Assembly (NCBI GenBank): GCA_032718475.1
Contig: JAUCBJ010008182.1
Location: 34,982 to 98,981 of the forward strand
DNA length: 64,000 nt
Source: Nemertoderma westbladi
Taxonomy: Eukaryota > Xenacoelomorpha > Nemertodermatida > Nemertodermatidae
Reading direction: 5' to 3'
In this document: one piece after another, positions 37,679 to 49,337 of the stretch
Layout of the letters: every line of letters starts with the position of its first letter
Position numbering within the stretch: the first letter of the stretch is position 1
Program-made: the position numbers and the translations under genes
The notes under the pieces: model-generated
Databases searched by the model: none
Seen by the model: only the letters and a program-made list of their open reading frames with translations
Told to the model about the DNA's origin: nothing

Positions 37679-38436
37679 TGTTAGACGCAACTCACTTCGT
37701 ATGCATTCCTCGTATGCAAATACATGGAAATGCATAGGAGCGGGGTTGTGGTGATTTGCGTTGAGTTTTGTCTGGTGGGTATCAAAACAAAATTTTATTT
37801 TCAAAAATTTTGAAAAATTAGAAAATTTTAAAAATTAGAAAAGTGAACCCAAGACAATTCCAGACGCTGTGTATAGACGCATTTTAGAATTCGTCTATAG
37901 ATAACAGTAATTTGAAAAGTCGTGAAGCCTGGAAAAAGCATTTAGAAACCATGGTGACGGCTATATTACGTAGGAGTGTAAATTGAGTTTAGCAACTTCC
38001 ACAGATTGGTGCCAACAGTGCAACTAAGGTGCTAAAGGTTAGTAGCACCAGAGGCGTGCACGGACCCCACTCAGTAGTTTGCAGGATGTGTGATGTTCGA
38101 TTATCAAACCTGTGGGTTTGGTATAGTCGAGTATTGTGGCTATGGTCCTTTCTAACTACTGTAGTTTAGTACGAGTAATGGGAGTAGTTTGGGCATCAAA
38201 AAGTGAGTTGGTCACGGCCAGTTTATCTCCAAAGTTTTGCGCTATGCATGGGAATAGGTTAGAGGATAGTTAGTTAGGAAGAGACGGGATCTAGAGAGTC
38301 GAACCTGAACTGCTGGAAGGCGGGGGGGGTTCGGGAGGTCTGTTTTTCGGCGACATCTAACTGATTTACCCACAGTGTAGTTGGTTACGTAACGGCACTT
38401 ATTGGGATATATATATATGTATATACGCGTAACATA
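37679..38436 (+). other. Element B post-pol spacer with hairpin block and candidate acceptor
   Basis: No gene supported. Near the start, ATGCATTCC...GGAAATGCAT (37701-37733) can form a stem, followed by CATAGGAGCGGG shared with element A. A palindromic motif lies at 38105-38120. The conserved block GTTTGGGCATCAAAAAGTGAG starts at 38187, with GTGA (38203-38206) pairing with TCAC (38212-38215) and the tail CGGCCAGTTTA. A possible acceptor TCTAAC...CCACAG ends at 38375, 62 nt before the ORF2 start; its branch-to-AG distance is short. ATATATATATAT is at 38408-38419. Confidence 0.6.
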
Positions 38437-38547
38437 ATGGAGAGGGATATTAGAGCGCAACCGCGCAGAGGATTTACTGCCAGAGAGGAGGCGGAGTTAC
38501 CATTCGCGCGACCGGGATGTAAAGATTCGAACTCGCCGGTACAGTAA
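38437..38547 (+). pseudogene. Truncated ORF2 homologue of element B
   Basis: ATG at 38437 opens a frame whose first 31 residues align without gaps with the start of element A ORF2 (15 identical by eye, including the M-E start, PR.G, EEA, PF.R and G.KD positions). At 38532 the sequence switches to LTR sequence and stops at TAA (38545-38547). ORF2 was thus present in this element and was lost by a deletion that also removed the left part of the 3' LTR. The start codon lies 233 nt after the hairpin block, as in element A. Confidence 0.75.
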
Positions 38548-39700
38548 TTAGGGGGCTGATGATCCAAGGTTTTGTCTCTATTTAGTATTAGGGGGCAGGA
38601 ATTGGGTTAGTTAGGAAGCCTAGATGTACCCGGGAGGGGCCTGCATACCTTACAGTAAGTAAGTAAGTAAGTAAGTAAGTTGCGAGTAAGTAGATTGCGA
38701 ATTAGTCAATTGCGAATTATTATGTTGCGAATTATATAATTGCAGATTGTATAATTGCAAGTCGTGCTATTGTGATCTGTGATTGCTGACGCTGATTGGT
38801 GTGTTACTAAAGTGTGCCTATGATTACGAATGCTTAGATAGGCGCTCTTTTCCCTTTGATTGATTCTATCTCTTAGTTTACCGTAAATAATTACTGATTA
38901 GGTCAAAGTAATACAGTATTTTAGGCTGTTACATATTTGTGACTGTAATTAATTAGTAAAATTAAGAATTAGTACGCAGCATAGCGGAGAGTAGCTAAGG
39001 TAATAATTAGAGTACCGTAAACTATTCACGTTGAGCGGTTATTTGAATTAGCGGGCAATAAGCTAGATCGCAATAGTTAGTACGCAAGACACTAGTAAGT
39101 TGCTGGCCTAAAGCCAGCTGCAGGCAAGTTTAGACCCAGAGCGGTAACACCTACGAAAGACATTGTACTGTACCAATTTTGATTTATTTAAATATTCTCG
39201 CATTCACACATTTCGTTAGGGAACCCTCCGTATTCGCGATTAGAAAAGACGTAGGCATTAGCGTACTTCAACAGTAGTAAAATTAGGCGTAAGAATATAC
39301 TCTGAGTGCAAAGCCCCTCGCACTCGTCTTAAGTAAGCTTAGGGAGCCGACTCGGGTTTATTGTTTTGGTTATTCCCGCGTGGCTCATAGATTCGAACAG
39401 TTAGCTCTCTATCGAGCGATCGGTAGAGAAAGGAACAAGCGATTTTGCAGGAGCTGTGTAAATTTAGTAAAATATATTAGCGGACGGCAGATTAGCGCCA
39501 TCCAACGGTAAGTAGCGGTTTTGTATTTAGCAACCCTTACAATTTAGTAATAGCACGCTCCTGATCCCCTTTACTTAACAGTAGAGCAGTCTTTGTGTCT
39601 TATTGGTTAGGCGAGAGCTCATTAGGTTGGCAGAGAGGTATACGGGTATTTGTCTGTTCAACAGTTCTGCTGTTAGTATAGGTGTCGCGGTTGTTTAACA
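38532..39700 (+). repeat. 3' LTR of element B, missing its first 1010 bp
   Basis: Matches 25099-26267 base for base as far as checked and ends TTTAACA directly before the CAGCG duplication. The U3 promoter region is absent because of the deletion fused to ORF2. An RNA copied from this element would lack U3, so its progeny would be promoterless. Confidence 0.85.
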
Positions 39701-39705
39701 CAGCG
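39701..39705 (+). repeat. Target-site duplication CAGCG, right of element B
   Basis: Second copy of the 5-bp duplication; see 24084-24088. Confidence 0.85.
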
Positions 39706-42700
39706 CCTTGACTGTAATGTAATGTAATGTAAGAACATGCCTTCTATATCCGAAGCGAAAAGCGATAGAATCTTAATAGTATTCCCAACAAGGATTGGAG
39801 TAAGTTGGGTCCCGGCAACAACTCAGAGTTAAGGGATTGGCCCATGTAAAGGGCGGAGCCATCGAATACTACCCAGACTTCGTTGGGTTTACCGGGTTTG
39901 GGAACGTAATGATGTGTTAGATATTACGTTCTCTCAGTTATGGGTGTTTCTTCCGGTACTCGCTCCGCATATCCCTTATCGATGAATTTCTTCAGCTGGG
40001 TCTTATACATCTCTTTAGCTGAAGCATTGGCCGTAAGACGCCGATGTAGTTGCGTGATTCTCTTCTCCGCTAAGGGTCGGTTATTTATAAAGTTGGGTTC
40101 TTGCCGTCGGAACGGAAGACTAATCTCATATTTACCTTGATCTTTAAGAAAACGGGTAGTCGTTTCCCGAATCTGCTTGGCTCTCTCCTCCTCGACAGAT
40201 AGGGCCTTGTCATAGGAATTAGGCTCTACGGCTTCTTGAGTAAAGAATCGTACGGCGTGTTCATCGCGAATCTTATCGTGGTATCGATCTATCACCTCAT
40301 TTAATTCGTCGTTGTAGTCGAATTGTCCGCCATGATTGATGAGATGGCACAGGTTCACTTGGTTTCGCCAAGTTCCATTTTCGGTGAGGTGGTCGATTGT
40401 ATTTTCCTCGTCGAACAATTGGTTAATATCGTCATTATCTGAGGAGTATGGTGTTCCCTCAGTTGTGGTCTCTCACTCACTGATTTCTTCTTCCCATTCA
40501 CTCACCTGATGTACTTGGTCGTTAGGTAGTCTTTCCATGAGTGTTCTACGGGAAGGTCCAGTGAAGTACCAACCTACTCTCGTTCTTCCTGCATATGTTT
40601 GTAATGGTTGCGGTCGAGCAGGCCGTTTTTCTAATGTCTCAAGCGCCTCATGCGCATTTTGGCCGATCAATATGTGCACCCCTGGGTAGTCGGTGTTGAA
40701 TCTAGGGATATCATGCTGCTGGGTAAAATGGTCTTCATCCCAGTTGTAAGGTTCTACTTGGCTGGTAGCAAAGTTCTTTATCGCCACCATTTTTACTGAC
40801 CTTATGCTATGTTCTCCTAGTTCATCCTGGGGAGTGGACAACGCGCCTACATAGTAGTCGGTAGCTACTGTGGATTTCCAAACCTGCATAATTCCTGAAA
40901 GGTTCAACTTAGTTCAGAACTTGGGTTGTCCAGCAAAGATGTCTTCGGCTAGTTCTTTGTCAATGAATGTTCCTGTGCTGCCGGAGTCCAGGAGGGCATT
41001 TACTATAAAACTCTTACCTGGCCCATGGACTCTCAGCTGAACTACTGGGAATTCCCGAATTCCGACGTTGGAAGTTGGCGCTTTCCAAGATGGTTGTCGG
41101 TCCGGAATAGTTGATTGGACTTCATTATCGGTTTCAGTCTCATATGTAAGCGCTCGATACACCGCGGTGCTTATCATATAACAGGATTCGTTTTCGTCGG
41201 AGAATTCATCCGTGTAAAATCCTTCCATCTCAGAGCTGTGGTCAGTGTCGTTAACATCACTGAATTGGACATGTAGTTCGGACTCACTTACCTGACTCGT
41301 GCTGGTTCTTTCAAATTCTGTGTGCAGCAAGATATGATGTTTCGCGCCGCACTTAGCACACCTTGTGTCTGAGTAACAGGTTCACCGTTGGTGTCCTTGT
41401 CTGAGACAATTATAACACAACCGCTTATCCCACATGACATCACGTCTATCCTTTAGGGATTTCTTCAAGAATTCATCACATCCACTCAAGCGATGGGGCC
41501 CGTCACACAATACATATTTGGGTTTGATGTTACTTACTTTAACCTGTGTTGTGTTGTGCACACTTGTTCTTTCCTCGGGGTTTCTTCCATGAATTATCTT
41601 AGGAGACGTAGGAGGAGTTTTTGTTACCTGTTCTCTCCTGTCACTGGTTCGAGACTTAGATTTACTTACGTCTTTCGGTGTTTTGTTGACATAGTAAGAT
41701 CTTTCTGTGTCTTTCCCGCTCCGCCATTCTCCTCTTGAGAGGTTTGGCTTTCGCCGTCGTCTGTATAACACACTGGTGTTACCTTTCTCCTAGAGACGGG
41801 TTTTTCACTCACCTTATTCTCCGGTGTCTTCTCTCGGGACTGCTCTAGGAGCTGTAATCTTACCTCTCCATTTAAGAATGACATGAGATCTGCCATGGTA
41901 GGGTCTCTTTGTTGCTGGTCCATCATATAGAGAACTCTCTTATCCCAACGCGTACCTACTCCACCCTTCTGCAAAGTAGATGCTACGGCTCCAACAACCA
42001 TGGAACTCTGATATTCATGAGACTTACCTAGCCAATCTAGTTGTCTACAGATCTCCTGAATCTCATCGGAAAACTCTATAATCCCGCTGCTGAGGAACTT
42101 TCGGGGCGCTACTAATTTCGCATACAAATACCTAGCTATGTTAGTCCTATTACAATACCTGATGTTTAGTGTATCCCAAACTTGTCTTAATCCATCTGGA
42201 TGTGCAATAAACTTTAACGCCATTAACTTGGGAGGTCCTTCCAAGCACTCGATAAGGAATCTAAGTTTCTCTCCTTGGGATAGTACAGAACTCTGTATGT
42301 TATCTTTATAATATTCATTAAAAGGTAACCATTTCATCTCATCTCCGTTGAACTTCACGATCTCTCCCACCTTTACCGCTTGACAGGCTTCGGTTCTAGC
42401 CATTTGACGCGTAAAACTTTCTTGGGCCATCGTATTATTTAATATCGAGTTATCGGTATATAAATTTCTCGGATTATGATCAGGTCTATATGGAATATCA
42501 TTATCAACCAGTTTATAATTACCCTTAATAGGGTTCACTATAGGAGTTTCTACTTCACTAGCAGTATAGATGCGTGTAGGCTCCACACCTTGCGCATGAA
42601 ATACTTCAGACCTAACAGGTTGACACATTGTTACAGGGGGTGGTGTTATACCACTTTGTATATTTACCAATTTATCGTGTTCTAATGCGATACTCTGCTG

Positions 42701-44796
42701 CACTTCTTGCAACTCTAACCTACCCTCTCTTACTGTTCCCTTTAACTGCTGAACAGTCCCCTCCAACTCTCGGACCTGTTGGGAGGAACGTACATGATTT
42801 TCCTCCATCTGCCCGAGCAGGAGATCCATCCCCCGCCGTCGCTCATCCACCCGATGGGCGACAAATCTTTGATGTCTTGCTCGGCGTCCAGGACCGGTAT
42901 TGATTCAGGGGCTATTCTACTGGGCACAGGTAGTTTAGTACTGTGCAAAGGGAATTTAGAGTTAGGTTCTGGAAGTACAGGGGTTTCTATCACGGAGGGG
43001 GTGGCTTCGAGAACAGGCCTAATTATTTCAGGCTCATCCACTATAGTAGGGAGTCTTTCTACTCTAGTAATTTGATCTGTGGGCTCAGGATTACTTAAAT
43101 CTACACTGGCTAGTTGCCTTCTCACAGCTGGGGGCAAATTAGGCAATTTCTGCCGGTGCAATACCCTTCTACGTCCGCTGGAACGAGATTTATTTCCTCT
43201 ACCTTCAGGATCTGTTGTATCTCCTTCATCAGAGGATGTAAATCCCTGTCTCTTGGGAGTAGATCGACTTAGCAGCTGCACATGAGTAGCTGTTCTCTGT
43301 TTATTTAAGTAATCTTGCTTCACTTGAAGATTTTCCAACTCTAATTGGGCTGTCTCTTCAGATGCCTTCCGTTCTGCTTCTACCACTGCCTCTGCCGCTT
43401 TTCTTTCCGCTTCTGCCGCTGCCGCTTTTCTTTCAGCCTCTGCCGCTTTTCTTTCCGCTTCTGCCGCTGCCGCTTTTCTTTCAGCCTCTGCCGCTTTTCT
43501 TTCCGCTTCTGCCGCTGCCGCTTTTCTTTCAGCCTCTGCCGCTTTTCTTTCCGCTTCTGCCACTGCCACTGCCGCTGCCGCTTTTCTTTCAACTTCTGCC
43601 GCTGCCGCTGCTGCTGCCTTTCGGTCTTCTATCCGTTTTTTCTTTAATTGTTCTTCCTGTTCCCTAGCGATGAGGATGCTTTCGTCAAATTTAGCCTGCT
43701 CAGCGGCTAATATTTCCGCATCTAACGAGTCCAACACAAATTTGGCCCCTTCACTATTAGGGTGAAGCCCAACTAGCCTTCTCCTTAGCTCTTTGTCACC
43801 TATGAATCGTTGATAGTCCGACAGATAGATGTCAATAGCATCCTTCTTCTGAGGTTTCTCTGATATTGCTTCGCTTTCCACCTGAGAAAAGGTAGCGTCT
43901 GTTGACTCTCTGTGGGTCATGCGCTCGGTTAGCTGAGCTTTCCATTGTGTCGTTCCCTGGACTTTAAGACTCACCCGTTGGAACCAAGTCTTTACGGCGA
44001 CTTGCAACGACGTGTCTTGGCTTCTCTTCGAGGCTTCTTCAAAGGCTGAAAGGATTAGTCTGATCCGTAAAATTCGTTCCCGCACTTGATAAAGCAGCTC
44101 TCCCTGTTCTTGAGGTCCTTGAGGTTGTTGAAACAGGTGTTCCTCTAATCGCTCCAAAGAGCTGAAGAATCCCTGGACATATCCTGCTGCCGACCTCTTC
44201 CACACAGCTGGATCTCGAGTATCCTTTACTACTCCCATCCTGTATAAGTCCTCCCAGGCAGCTTCCGATAAGTTAAACGGGAGTCCGGGTCCGGGGAAGT
44301 TCCATTGCGTCTCAACAATAGACTTCAGTTCCTCCATTGTGTATCCCGCATAACTGTCCTTGGTCGATTGCTTACTTCTCGCCCAATCGATTTGATGTTC
44401 TTCCACAGCTAGCAACACTCTAGTGAGTACGGCTCCAGGAAGAATTAGAAGTGGATCCGGATATACCGCTTCTGCCATCCTTGCTCCGATTTCGGGTGTC
44501 AACTCTACAGTGTCTGAACTACTGGAGTTATCTGGCTGTTGAGAAATAAGTTCTTGGTTCGGGCGCTGCTGCTGTTTAACAGCTGCCTCTTGGTCCCGCT
44601 TGACTTGAGCCCTAGTGCTTATGATAGACCGATGGTGCTTGACTAGCCTAGGGTCTGATACTACTACTGGAGGGATGACCTTTCTTACAGTAGGAGGGGA
44701 CTTGGACTTCGGTCTCAGATGTTCTATACTTTTATCAGACTCACAGACTGTTCTTTCTAGGAGACTATCTGACAGTGTTTGCTTTGTGTCAGCCAT
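39706..44796 (-). pseudogene. Pao element D: Gag, protease and RT N-terminal half (5' half of C/D)
   Basis: Reads leftward from MADTKQTLSDSLL at 44796. Gag has an Ala/Glu/Lys/Arg coiled coil with 48-nt repeats (about 43405-43572), then a DUF1759-like block (FNGDEMKWLPFNEYY..., 42370-41990), a zinc knuckle (CYNCLRQGH, CAKCGAKHH; 41410-41330), protease with LLDSGS (~40985), and an RT start ending at motif A (SDIEGMF, ~39740). Breaks: frameshifts near 42750-42850 and 41670-41770; three in-frame TGA codons (between 41382 and 41330, at 40914 and at 40473), one of them inside the knuckle; and a short TTACA-type expansion near 39712-39730. The reading continues in C after element B is removed. Confidence 0.85.
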
Positions 44797-44940
44797 GTTT
44801 GATTGTACAGTTGAATGCCTACTACTATAACGACAGTTAAAGCAAGTCTAGTAATTCAGTATCCACTGTAAGCCTAGTAATTAATTACCGATACCGTTAC
44901 TCAGTGTAACGTGATATATATACAATATATTAAAATACCA

Positions 44941-45180
44941 GTATACGCTTATAATATATATATAAGTATTATTACAGACTAGAATTAGTCACAGAATACC
45001 GGTATATAATTTCGGCCTAAATTTATATAAATAAATATAATAAGCCTACTGTGAATATCGGTATACACCAATAGTATATATAAGTATTATTATAGACTAG
45101 GATTAGTCACAGAATACCGGTATATAATTTCAGCCTAAATTTATAGAAATAAATATAATAAGCCTATTGTAAATACCGGT
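44941..45180. repeat. ~120-bp tandem duplication
   Basis: Two units, 44941-45060 and 45061-45180, share GACTAGAATTAGTCACAGAA-like and ACCGGTATATAATTTC strings with a few substitutions and indels. It lies just upstream of the D gag start on the minus strand and may belong to that leader. Confidence 0.75.
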
Positions 45181-46775
45181 AATGTCAATTATTTTAGAAT
45201 AACTGAATTTCTGAATTTCAGGGTTACTTTCCTTTACTTTATTACTGTTATTAAGCAGTAGCCCAACTGATATTAAGACCTAATTGATGTATAACAGGAC
45301 TACTATTTTATAAATCGGTTTGAGTTGATTTATAATATATATATACCCGTATAATGGGTTTTTGTCAATGTTTGAAATAAATGTTATTATTTCTGGTAAG
45401 GAGTCACTACACAGAAGCTGAACGCTCTCAGTGGAGTGCTACTAGTTGGACACTAAAACAAATAATTCTACTTTACTAAGTTACTTATCACTACAAATTA
45501 CTTACTATTACAGTGTGAGATTACAATCTCTAAATAAACACCAAAAGGTTACACGTACAAATTTTAGGGTAATTTTACAAGAAATCTACAAACCAGTCTA
45601 ACAAGGAGTTAGAATTTCTGGTTATTACAAACGGACAGGATACTACGGTATTTGAAAACCTTAAAGCAGTAGTAAGCAAGTTGCGTTGTCCAGATAAGAA
45701 AATACCACCATCTGACGACTTATAGTCTTAAACTATAAGTACTACGTTATGTACCCGGAGTGTCCTTACCTAGAAGTTAATTACTGCAGCCAACCAGAGC
45801 TAACGTGCCTATTAACCACTTTACAACACAAATATACTGCCTACACACTAATTACTTTCGGAAAGCACTGTACGGTAAACCCTAAATTAGGTAAAAGTAC
45901 TTATATAACATATAACCAGCAGTTAAATATACTTGTACAGCTAAAAGAACCACGGTATCTGCTGGAGTGACCAGAGCATAAAATCACCAGTCTTTACCTA
46001 CGCTAAGCAGCCCCGATGTAGTACCGGGGTTAATTTAACTATAACGGTATGAATAACAAGCACAATTACTGTAGGAATAAACTTAGGGGTTATGTGGGTT
46101 GCGAATACTCGCATAGACTCTGAATAATAAATATTACGCTACCCGTGCAGACTATACAAACAAAATACAGACCAAATGCTGGCAGACTACTGGCAAGCCT
46201 AAATAAACTACAGTATATGCAGACTCCGAAATGGTTAGTTAGTATGCGTTCTAACAGAGTAGTACGACTTATTCTTTCGGGGGGGATTTACCTTATAACA
46301 CTGGATGCCCCCACCTTCCTAACTAGTACTTTATCGGACATACACTCTACACACACTGCAGTCTCTTCAGACCTAACAACAGCCAGACAACAATCCAGCC
46401 TACAAATTATTTGCACAACCTGAGCAGGCTTACATGCCTTCTGCTCAATATTACACTTACAGATAAATAAAACTGACAGAAATAAGTAAAATCCCAATAA
46501 AAAACCAGGGTGGCTGTCCCTGATCAAATATCAAGACCTACTGGTATATAATTATCAAAATCGAATAATACTGCTGTACCTGTAAGTACCGGTTCGGGTA
46601 GTTGGGCAGTTAGGCCTACAGCTTACCGTTCGACCGGTACCTTCGACTTTATTGCCTACGGTGCAATCAAGAGTTTAAATCTATTATTGTTCGCGCTTTC
46701 AGACCTTTAGCAGTTTAACCTGCCAATTTTAGGTGTCCTCTTGTTTATAAATCGACTTTAGCCTATAACAAGTCT

Positions 46776-46930
46776 GATATAGGGCTCGGTACATTCAATT
46801 AATATTGCTCATTCAATGTTTACTAGTGCCATTGCTTTATCGTAGAGAATTGCCATATATCACCATGCAATCCACAATCAGCATGCTGCAATGCAAGTTA
46901 TTTAATAACTACTATAATATTGTACAGGTT
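46776..46930. repeat. Dispersed repeat, inverted relative to 59688-59838
   Basis: The reverse complement of this stretch matches 59688-59838 at roughly 90% by eye, including the strings ATTCAATTAATATTG and ATCGTAGAGAATTGCC on this strand. Neither end coincides with a recognised element, so the family is unknown. Confidence 0.65.
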
Positions 46931-47066
46931 TAGTAGTACAACATAATAATAATGATAAGATGAACTTAATACTGTGAAGTAATTAGCATGTAGTGTAAAT
47001 GTATTTTCATTACGATATTACATTCGTAACATTAGCAAATGACCGATTGCCCAAGGGTCATAGGTC

Positions 47067-49040
47067 ATGGGATTTGTTACATTATCCGCAACTTCAAGGT
47101 TAGTGTCCTTTGAGTGGAGTACCAAGAGAGTCATGGGCTGTCAATCATGCTTATTTTCTCCAGTCGGGCCGCCAAACCAGAGATTGCGTGGAGATAAATG
47201 TTTGTTAGGGGGCTTCTACAGTTTCAAAATGAAAGATCATCATGTAACCTGGTTGCCATGCGAACATGAAGCTCTGGCTATCTCTGCAGCAATTAAACAT
47301 TTCGCACAATACATTAAGGAAAGCTCTCATCCAAAACAAATTCTCACAGATAGTCGTCCTTGTGTTTTAGCGTATCAGAACTTATGCAAGGGCCGATTTT
47401 CAGCATCTGCCCGCATTTCAACCTTTCTATCAACACTCAGAGCTCATAATGTTACACTTTCGCACTTGAAGGGATCTGAAAACACTACTAGTGATTACAG
47501 TTCTCGTCATCCTCAAGAATGTTTGGACTCGTCATTATGCCAAATTTGCTCCTTTGTTGATAGCTTGGCATTATCTGTAATTAATTCCGTTTCTATTAGT
47601 GATGTCCTAACAGGCATGGCTCGAATGCCTTATCTAAACCCTTCTGGCTGGAAATCGGCACAACATGATTGTGCAGTATTGCGCATAGTCTATTCTCATC
47701 TCACTCAAGGAACACGTTCTCCTAAGAAAACTAAGAAGGCTCGTGAATTGCGCTAATATCTTCGAGTTGCTTCAATTAGTAATGGTTTACTTGTCATTTG
47801 CCGCGATGACCCATTTCTGCCAGGTCAAGATTTAATCATTGTTCCTACAGCAATCCTTCCAGGTATTCTTACTGCACTACATATACAGTTTCAGCATCCA
47901 TCGAAATGGCAACTCATGAAAGTTTTCAACCGCTACTTTTGGGCGATCAAATCCTCCACAATCGTGGAAGCTGTAACAGAAGATTGTCCTCAATGTATAT
48001 CCATGAAGGTTCTTCCTAATGAGGTGTTTGAGCAATCATTGTTTCAACCATCTGTTTCACCAGGAGTTGCATTTTCGGCTGATGTTATTCGGAGAGAGAA
48101 ACAGAAAATTGTTGTCCTTTGTGATAATTCTTCATTATACACTGCTACACAATTAATTATAGATGAAACTTGCCTTGATGCTACTTCTCACTCCATTAAA
48201 ACTTAGTCAAGTATCTGTAGTACGAGTAGATTATAGACCTGGATTTCAGGGCTTAAAATCAGATCAACTGCTATTGCGTTACAATATAACTATTGATCCT
48301 GGGCCTATTAAAAATGCAAATAAAAACTGTATTGTTGACAAAATCATCCAGGAAATTGAGATTGAATTTTTGCGGTTATGCCCATCAGGTGGACCTATAT
48401 CTGCAGTCAATTTAGCTTTGGCTACTAACTCACTCAATTCACGAATCTGTAACCGAGGATTATCATCAAAAGGAGTTTTTCTTCAGCGAGATCAGCATAC
48501 CGGTGAACAGCTGATTTTTAGTGACGAACAATTAACCAGTTTGCAACAAGGTTTACGTGATCAAAATCATTGTTTTAGTTCTAAGTCAAAGGCTCATGGT
48601 GGTTCACCCCCAATTAAATATGGTCTAAAGCCTGGAGACTTGGTATTCATTAAATCAGAGGGAACTAAGTTTACTACTCGTGAACAGTACATTATCACTG
48701 ATTATCACATGACGAGAATTTAGCGGTTATTAAGAAGCTCAATAATGGTCGGTTTGCTTCTAAAACCTATGAAATTCCCATCAACCGTCTATTGCCGATT
48801 ACTCGGCCTTCTCAAAGTGTTGTGGTTGAACGTGAACCAGAAGATGATACAGATGATGAAGAAGATAGTAATGTCGCTCAATCGTTGGACCCTGTTCACA
48901 TTGAGATTCCATCTGATGATAGTACTAGTGATGAAACAGAAACTGAAACTACCTATCATTTACCGGATACTGTTACAACTCGTGTACCACGTAAAAGACA
49001 ATCACCTCATTGGTTGCGTTCAGGAGACTATGAAACATAA
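47067..49040 (+). pseudogene. LTR-retroelement pol 3' fragment (RNase H and integrase), decayed
   Basis: Begins within RNase H (LPCEHEALAI, ILTDSRPCVLAYQNL, FLSTLRAHNV) and ends after an integrase with FSADVI (first Asp), RVDYRPGF (second Asp) and NKNCIVDKIIQEIE, where the catalytic Glu of the family appears replaced by Asp. A C-terminal acidic segment with an RKR patch follows (48792-49040). Breaks: in-frame TAA at 47754-47756, a frameshift near 48165-48205 and another near 48720-48790. It is neither BEL/Pao A nor B; the architecture fits a Ty3/gypsy-like group common in marine invertebrates. The protease and RT parts are missing. Confidence 0.65.
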
Positions 49041-49337
49041 AATTAAAAAAAAAAACTTAAAAAGGAAAACTCTACTGCGCCAGCTCCGTACTTTACTCTA
49101 CTGTATGTACAGTATGTTTAGTTTGGTTGAGGGTATCTATCTGGCCTATTGCTCTACAGTCCTAACGGTAATGTGTATTGTATTATCCTGTTGTCAGTTA
49201 TTCTGCTATTCGATATTCCTCTGTTGACTGTTGACTGTTGGTTGATTATTATTATTATACTGCACTCTTGTTTTCAGTTAGCTTATAGCTTGATTTACCA
49301 CTCAGGCGTTACCTGTCCCGTCCATATACTGGCGAAG

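Larger units (their letters stand above)
44797..47066. other. AT-rich non-coding region upstream of D
   Basis: 2.3 kb without a supported gene; short frames here show no recognisable domain. It should hold the leader and 5' LTR of C/D, but no LTR borders could be set. A ~120-bp tandem duplication is at 44941-45180 and a dispersed repeat at 46776-46930. Many GTACCGGTA-like strings are present. Confidence 0.5.

Noticed and set aside
38532-39700. Different U3 regions in the two LTRs of B as evidence of a recombinant provirus
   Set aside because: The mismatch is explained by a single deletion joining ORF2 to the middle of the 3' LTR.
43345-43667. Plus-strand frames rich in Phe/Leu/Pro opposite the D gag
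   Set aside because: Antisense shadows of the Ala/Glu/Arg coiled-coil repeats on the minus strand.
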